A program made the position numbers and the translations under genes. A stretch of 64,000 nucleotides of DNA from Shewanella polaris (lineage in GTDB: Bacteria; Pseudomonadota; Gammaproteobacteria; Enterobacterales; Shewanellaceae). The stretch is taken from the NCBI RefSeq assembly GCF_006385555.1, contig NZ_CP041036.1, positions 3,596,001 through 3,660,000 of the forward strand, written 5' to 3'. Shown here piece after piece: positions 59,293 to 64,000 of this stretch; the stretch's first letter is position 1, and each line of letters opens with the position of its first letter. Below the pieces are notes generated by a model, which was given only the letters and a program-made list of their open reading frames with translations, did no database searches and was not told the origin of the DNA.

Positions 59293-60558
59293 ATGCTTAA
59301 TCAACAAACTGCCCCCGTATTACCGTGGTTCTCTCGAGTCTCTGCCCTATTTAAAGCCACAGGGCCGGGCATATTAATGGCCGCTGCTGCGATTGGCGCT
59401 TCTCACTTAGTGGCCTCGACCCGTGCCGGAGCTGAATTTGGCTGGCAACTGGCGTGGCTCATTTTATTAGTCAATGTCGTTAAATATCCTTTTTTCGCCG
59501 CCGGCGCTCGCTACACTGCAGCAACGGGTGAAAGCTTACTGCACGGCTATCACAAGCAAGGTCGCGGCTATTTAATGCTGTTTACAGGGCTCAATGTTAT
59601 TGCTGCCATTGCCAGTACTGCTGGGGTATGTATGTTAACGGCAGCCATGCTGACCCAATTTATTCCGTTATCTATCGATGTATTAGCTCTCATTGTTCTG
59701 GTCAGTTCTCTGGCATTACTCATTTTCGGACACTATAAGTTGCTTGATAAAATGACCAAAATTATCATGTTGGCTCTCACACTAACCACCTTAACCGCCG
59801 TGGCATTGGCGTTTAATCTTCATAGCGGATTTGGTACACCAGAAGTAAGTGAGTCCCCTTGGCAATGGGCATATGTAGGTTTTTTGGTCGCTATGATGGG
59901 CTGGATGCCTGCTCCGATAGAGGTCAGTACTTGGAACTCACTATGGTTAATAGAAAAACGTAAAACCCAAACGGTAACGGCCAAGCAGGCTATTTTTGAT
60001 TTTAATTTAGGCTATGTCACCACAGCATTACTGGCGATGGTATTTTTAGCACTAGGTGCATTAGTGATGCATGGCAGTGGCGAGTAATTTTCAAATTCTG
60101 GGGCAGTATTTGCTTCACAATTGATCACCCTTTATAGCCAAGTCATGGGCAACGAAAGCCGTTATTTAATTGGGGTTGTCGCATTTTTATGTATATTCAG
60201 CACCACAGTCACAGTGATAGATGGCTACAGTCGCACACTCGATATGGGCTGGAAATTATTGTCCAACAACACGTCACCACGTAGCTATTTAACTCAAGTT
60301 ATGTTGGCTGTGAGTGCACTTGGTTTATTACTTATTCTATTTTTTAAAGGCGCTTTATTACCGCTGCTTGAGTTTGTAATGATCCTTGCCTTTATGACCA
60401 CAATTATTTTTGCATGGCTTAACTTCCGTTTAATGACCAGTAACACTTTGGCTGAAAAACATCGTTATGGCCGTGTTATGGTGGGCTTGTCGTGGATTGG
60501 TTTAGTGTATTTAGTCGGCTTCGCTATCTTGTTTATTTATTGGTATCTCACTAAATGA
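59293..60558 (+). pseudogene. Nramp-like metal transporter gene, interrupted by one in-frame stop
   Basis: The frame is continuous for 422 codons except for TAA at 60085-60087. The first part ends ALVMHGSGE, and after the stop the reading continues FSNSGAVFASQLI. A single base change from CAA (Gln) would explain it. About 11 hydrophobic helices in total, as in Nramp/MntH. The TM1 metal motif DPGN is replaced by GASH (AAIGASHLVASTRAG), and TM6 carries MPAPIEVS in place of MPH, so even intact it would be a non-canonical member. A sequencing error or readthrough is possible. The next gene overlaps its last stop by 4 bases. Confidence 0.8.
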
Positions 60559-61634
60559 TCACATCACAATTATTTAGCCGCTTCACTATCTTACAAAAAA
60601 CTGGCTTCCAAAAATTCGGCTGTATGTTAATTGTATTATGCGTAGCCTCAATATCATTTCAACTCAGTGCGTTTGAATTAACAGCGGTTGATGTGCAAAC
60701 CATCATAGATAATGATTCGAGATCTTTTAACGGTAGAATTATCATTAGCGACACTGATACCCGCTATGTTAATTACCAAGCAGGTACCGACATCGCACCC
60801 GACAGCATATTTATGATTGGGTCTATTTCTAAAACGGTCACCGCCACCCTCGTATTACAGGCGGTGGACCAGAAGAAATTAGCGTTAACCGATAGCATCA
60901 CAGATCACCTTGATATCATCCCTGATAACCCCGTCATGATAAGCCAGCTGTTAAATCACACCTCTGGGATAACAACACCGAAATCACCGAGTATTAATGC
61001 TGGGTCTCAATTTATACCTGCCAGCCAGTTTAGTTACTCAAACTATGGCTATAAATTACTTGGCGATATATTGGCTCAGGTTTACCAACAACCCTATGCG
61101 CAATTAGTTAATCAGTTTACCGAAAAGAATCAACTTGATATCCATGCTGGTACAGGTTCAATTGCACAGCTTCACGACAAGCAAACACGCTTAGTTAATG
61201 GTTATACCGAGCAACAACAGCAGCGCACGCAATTGACTGACTTTACAGTAAACAATGACTTTATTGCATTTGGCGGTATGCAGGCCAGTAGTGATGGTGT
61301 GGTGGAGTTTGTAAACGGTTTACATCAAGGCCAATTTTTATCTGCCGCAAGCTATCAAGCCATGACCCATGCAAGTACAACTAGGCATCATCGTTGGGGA
61401 GATACAGGCTATGGTTATGGCTTGCAAATCAGCCAACAAGATGGCCTAGTAGAATACAGCCATTCGGGGTATATCCCTGGGTACATCAGCATAATGCTCT
61501 ATTACCCGCAATCGCAATTAACCGTTGTGATATTAGAAAATACCTCGTGGGATTTGGATGATATCGATCGTGTTTTTGGTTTACACGACAAGATCCGCCA
61601 AGCAGTAAGAAAACAATTAACCACATACGAATAA
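60555..61634 (+). CDS. Serine hydrolase (beta-lactamase class C-like / PBP4* type)
   Basis: A 359-residue secreted hydrolase of the beta-lactamase superfamily. Residues around 18-40 form the signal helix. The nucleophile motif is SISK (Ser90-Lys93), the YxN is in FSYSNYGYKLLG, and HSGYIPG near the end serves as the KTG equivalent (H-x-G). Targets may be peptidoglycan peptides, esters or D-amino acid peptides. Its start overlaps the transporter frame by 4 bases, so translation was probably coupled to a gene that is now broken. Confidence 0.82.
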   Translation: MITSQLFSRFTILQKTGFQKFGCMLIVLCVASISFQLSAFELTAVDVQTIIDNDSRSFNGRIIISDTDTRYVNYQAGTDIAPDSIFMIGSISKTVTATLVLQAVDQKKLALTDSITDHLDIIPDNPVMISQLLNHTSGITTPKSPSINAGSQFIPASQFSYSNYGYKLLGDILAQVYQQPYAQLVNQFTEKNQLDIHAGTGSIAQLHDKQTRLVNGYTEQQQQRTQLTDFTVNNDFIAFGGMQASSDGVVEFVNGLHQGQFLSAASYQAMTHASTTRHHRWGDTGYGYGLQISQQDGLVEYSHSGYIPGYISIMLYYPQSQLTVVILENTSWDLDDIDRVFGLHDKIRQAVRKQLTTYE

Positions 61635-61717
61635 TCTGACGAATCAAAGATTTCTCGCTATAATAGCTTTTGTCAATTGACCTAAACCATTTAAGCGCAT
61701 CCGCGCCAGAGAACCTT

Positions 61718-62182
61718 ATGATTAACAATGATATTCTTCGCCGTATTCGTTTTGTGTTTGATTATTCAAATGCCAAAATGATTAACATTTTCAGTCAAGC
61801 AAATGTAGAAATGTCTTCAGAGCAAATTATAGCACTGTTGAAAAAAGAGGATGAAGAAGGTTATCAGGCATGTAACGATACCTTAATGTGTCAGTTTTTA
61901 GATGGTTTGATTATTAATAACCGTGGTTTAAAGCCTGGTGCAGAAGTGCCTACGCCTTTAAAGCAATTGACTAACAATCTTATGTTCAAAAAATTACGCG
62001 TTGCGCTTGAAATGCGTGAAGAAGATATCCTTGCCACATTAGCCTTAGCCGATTTTGCGATGACTAAATCTGAACTAGGAGCCTTGTTCCGTAGCCCGAC
62101 TCATAAAAACTATAAGCCTTGTGGTGACCAAGTATTAAGAAACTTCGTAAAAGGTTTATCTATCAAACATCGCGGTAAGTAA
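61718..62182 (+). CDS. yehS: YehS / DUF1456 family protein
   Basis: 154 residues. Two DUF1456 repeats: MINNDILRRIRFVFDYSNAK to CQFLDGLIINNRG, and NNLMFKKLRVALEMREED to VKGLSIKHRG. The ATG at 61718 is the family start; the frame is open further upstream but not conserved-looking. Function of YehS is unknown. A hairpin with a T-run (AATGCG/CGCATT, 62215-62242) follows. Confidence 0.88.
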   Translation: MINNDILRRIRFVFDYSNAKMINIFSQANVEMSSEQIIALLKKEDEEGYQACNDTLMCQFLDGLIINNRGLKPGAEVPTPLKQLTNNLMFKKLRVALEMREEDILATLALADFAMTKSELGALFRSPTHKNYKPCGDQVLRNFVKGLSIKHRGK

Positions 62183-62214
62183 TATAAGTGTGAATATTGA
62201 GATAATATTTTATT

Positions 62215-62242
62215 AATGCGTAGTTTAGGCTGCGCATTTTTG
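62215..62242 (+). terminator. Terminator after yehS
   Basis: AATGCG/CGCATT stem around 11 nt, followed by T-rich sequence. Confidence 0.6.
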
Positions 62243-62464
62243 TTTCTAACCTTGGGTATTTAAACCATATAATTTTATATTTAATTACACTATGAGCGAG
62301 ATGCAAACCACCAAAAATGAGACATGAATTAAAATACCTGACAATAGTGTGATTTAACCCACTTAACAGACCACAAAAAAGATCATCCGTGATAATCTAT
62401 AATGACAAAAAACCAGCCCTATTCTAATAACGATCTAACTGGATCTAACACATTAAGGTTCCCC

Positions 62465-64000
62465 ATGGACGATAACAAACGCCCCCTCTATCTTCCTTTT
62501 GCCGGCCCAGCTATTCTAGAATCACCACTGCTTAATAAAGGCAGCGCATTTAGTGAAGAAGAACGAGTATTTTTCAACCTTGAAGGCCTCATTCCTTGGG
62601 TTATTGAAACCATCGATGAACAAGCTTCACGCGCATACGCACAATTTAAAAACTTCACCAATGATCTCGATAAGCACATTTATTTACGTAATATTCAAGA
62701 TACTAACGAAACGTTATTTTATCGCTTAGTGCGCAATAATATTAGTGAAATGATGCCGATTATCTACACCCCTACTGTTGGTTTAGCGTGTGAACGCTTT
62801 TCTAAAAACTATCGTAGAAACCGTGGATTGTTCATTTCATATCCTAACAAAGATCGTGTTGATGATATTTTAAACAACTCTACACGCCAAAAAGTCAAAG
62901 TGATTGTGGTCACTGACGGAGAACGTATTCTCGGATTAGGTGACCAAGGTATCGGCGGCATGGGGATCCCAATTGGTAAGCTATCGTTATACACTAGCTG
63001 TGGCGGGATCAGCCCAGCATATTGTCTTGCGGTGACCCTAGATGTCGGTACTGATAACCCTCATTTATTAGAAGATCCAATGTATATGGGCTGGCGTCAT
63101 CAGCGGATTGGCGGTGAAGAATATACCGAATTTGTTGAAGCATTTATGCAAGCTGTTAGCCGTCGGTGGCCTGATGCACTGATTCAGTTTGAAGATTTTG
63201 CTCAAAAAAATGCCATGCCATTGCTTGAACGTTATAAAGATCAATACTGTAGTTTCAACGATGATATTCAAGGCACGGCAGCGGTAACGGTCGGTTCATT
63301 ACTCGCAGCATGTAAAGCCGCAAACAGTAAACTAAGCAAACAACGCATCACCTTCTTAGGTGCTGGTAGTGCGGGTTGTGGAATTGCCGAAGCCATTGTG
63401 GCAACCATGGTGTCAGAAGGCATTAGCGATCAACAAGCGCGTTCGCAAGTATTCATGGTAGATCGTTGGGGATTACTACTCGATAATATGCCTAACTTGT
63501 TGCCTTTCCAGCAGAAACTGGCTCAGCCATGTGCCAATATCGAAGGATGGGACAACTACAGTGACAATATTTCGCTGCTAGACGTAATGAATAATGCCAA
63601 ACCGACAGTACTCATTGGAGTATCTGGTGCACCAGGTTTATTCACTGAAGAAATTATCCGAGCAATGCACAGCCATTGTGAACGTCCAATTGTATTCCCA
63701 TTATCGAATCCAACCAGTCGTGTAGAAGCAACACCTAAAGATATTTTACATTGGACCTCTGGCCAAGCATTAGTCGCAACAGGAAGTCCATTTGAACCTG
63801 TGGTCGTCAATGGCGAAACCTTTGAGATTGCTCAATGTAATAACAGCTTTATCTTCCCAGGTATCGGTTTAGGGGTATTATCTTGTGGCGCAAGGCGCGT
63901 GTCAGACGAAATGCTAATGGCATCTAGTCGTGCATTAGCAGAGTGCTCACCTTTAGGTAAAAATGGTACAGGATCACTGCTTCCACCTCTAGAAGAGATT
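62465..64000 (+). CDS. maeA: NAD-dependent malic enzyme, 3' end beyond the window
   Basis: Oxidative decarboxylation of malate to pyruvate with NAD. The frame [20 protein letters not shown] runs open to the window edge, 512 codons. Blocks: DIYLRNIQ-type [31 protein letters not shown], the malate/metal Asp and Lys in [31 protein letters not shown], the NAD-binding [17 protein letters not shown], and [12 protein letters not shown]. The match to E. coli MaeA (SfcA) is close throughout. AAGG is 7 nt before the ATG. The remaining C-terminus should be roughly 50 residues. Confidence 0.96.
   Translation, partial: MDDNKRPLYLPFAGPAILESPLLNKGSAFSEEERVFFNLEGLIPWVIETIDEQASRAYAQFKNFTNDLDKHIYLRNIQDTNETLFYRLVRNNISEMMPIIYTPTVGLACERFSKNYRRNRGLFISYPNKDRVDDILNNSTRQKVKVIVVTDGERILGLGDQGIGGMGIPIGKLSLYTSCGGISPAYCLAVTLDVGTDNPHLLEDPMYMGWRHQRIGGEEYTEFVEAFMQAVSRRWPDALIQFEDFAQKNAMPLLERYKDQYCSFNDDIQGTAAVTVGSLLAACKAANSKLSKQRITFLGAGSAGCGIAEAIVATMVSEGISDQQARSQVFMVDRWGLLLDNMPNLLPFQQKLAQPCANIEGWDNYSDNISLLDVMNNAKPTVLIGVSGAPGLFTEEIIRAMHSHCERPIVFPLSNPTSRVEATPKDILHWTSGQALVATGSPFEPVVVNGETFEIAQCNNSFIFPGIGLGVLSCGARRVSDEMLMASSRALAECSPLGKNGTGSLLPPLEEI

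Overview
The window looks like chromosomal DNA of a Shewanella or a close marine gammaproteobacterial relative. This rests on moderately low G+C, an E. coli-like rrn P1 promoter and rRNA genes, a cobalamin-salvage operon beside metH, a MetJ operator, and families common in Shewanella (YehS/DUF1456, DUF3465, DUF4447, HopJ-like, HBM-type chemoreceptor, NAD-malic enzyme MaeA). I see no phage, integron, CRISPR array or tRNA.

Layout. 0.1-12 kb: a BtuF-like B12-binding protein, then mostly accessory metabolic genes: a DUF2235 hydrolase, an isochorismatase-like hydrolase, an ABC1/UbiB-type kinase, VOC proteins, an RluA-family pseudouridine synthase with a long coiled-coil N-terminus, a TetR regulator divergent from a VOC-PPOX pair, a 2OG-Fe(II) oxygenase, and an aldehyde dehydrogenase divergent from an HxlR regulator. 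12-19.7 kb: tightly packed cobalamin import and assembly genes on the minus strand (btuD, btuC, cobT, cobS, cobU, cobQ, cobO), headed by a cobalamin riboswitch, with cobC upstream of the switch. 20-23.8 kb: metH, the B12-dependent methionine synthase, behind a promoter with a MetJ operator. 24-28.8 kb: DUF3465, thioredoxin 2, a CoA-transferase/hydrolase, a MITE-like structured repeat and a chemoreceptor. 29.1-35.1 kb: a complete rrn operon (16S-23S-5S, minus strand, no spacer tRNA) with promoter, boxA elements, processing stem and terminator, plus a duplicated 5S-tail/terminator relic. 35.6-44.7 kb: a YitT-type membrane protein, a three-gene periplasmic molybdenum hydroxylase operon with a triheme cytochrome c, HopJ, a bicupin protein and PbpG. 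44.9-53.6 kb: a degenerate P-loop NTPase next to an MscS channel, rpiA, an HBM chemoreceptor, a gene remnant, rsuA and a PepO-like lipoprotein peptidase. 53.7-64 kb: a secreted RelA/SpoT-like domain protein next to a SUKH (SMI1/KNR4) protein, DUF4447, a GST, a TonB-dependent receptor, an Nramp-like transporter gene broken by one in-frame stop, a serine hydrolase, yehS and maeA (cut by the window end).

How it fits together. BtuF/BtuC/BtuD import corrinoids; CobO, CobQ, CobU, CobT, CobS and CobC adenosylate them and build the nucleotide loop; MetH uses the cofactor. The import/assembly genes are set to respond to B12 through the riboswitch, and metH to SAM through MetJ. The molybdenum hydroxylase probably oxidises an aldehyde or N-heterocycle in the periplasm and passes electrons to its cytochrome.

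Most worth a second look: (1) the exported RelA/SpoT-like protein beside a SUKH protein, a possible toxin/immunity-like pair; (2) the Nramp-like gene broken by a single stop and lacking the canonical metal motifs; (3) the NTPase without a Walker A lysine paired with MscS; (4) the nested inverted-repeat element at 26.5-26.9 kb; (5) the TTGTAC repeats in the metH leader; (6) the duplicated 5S/terminator tail.
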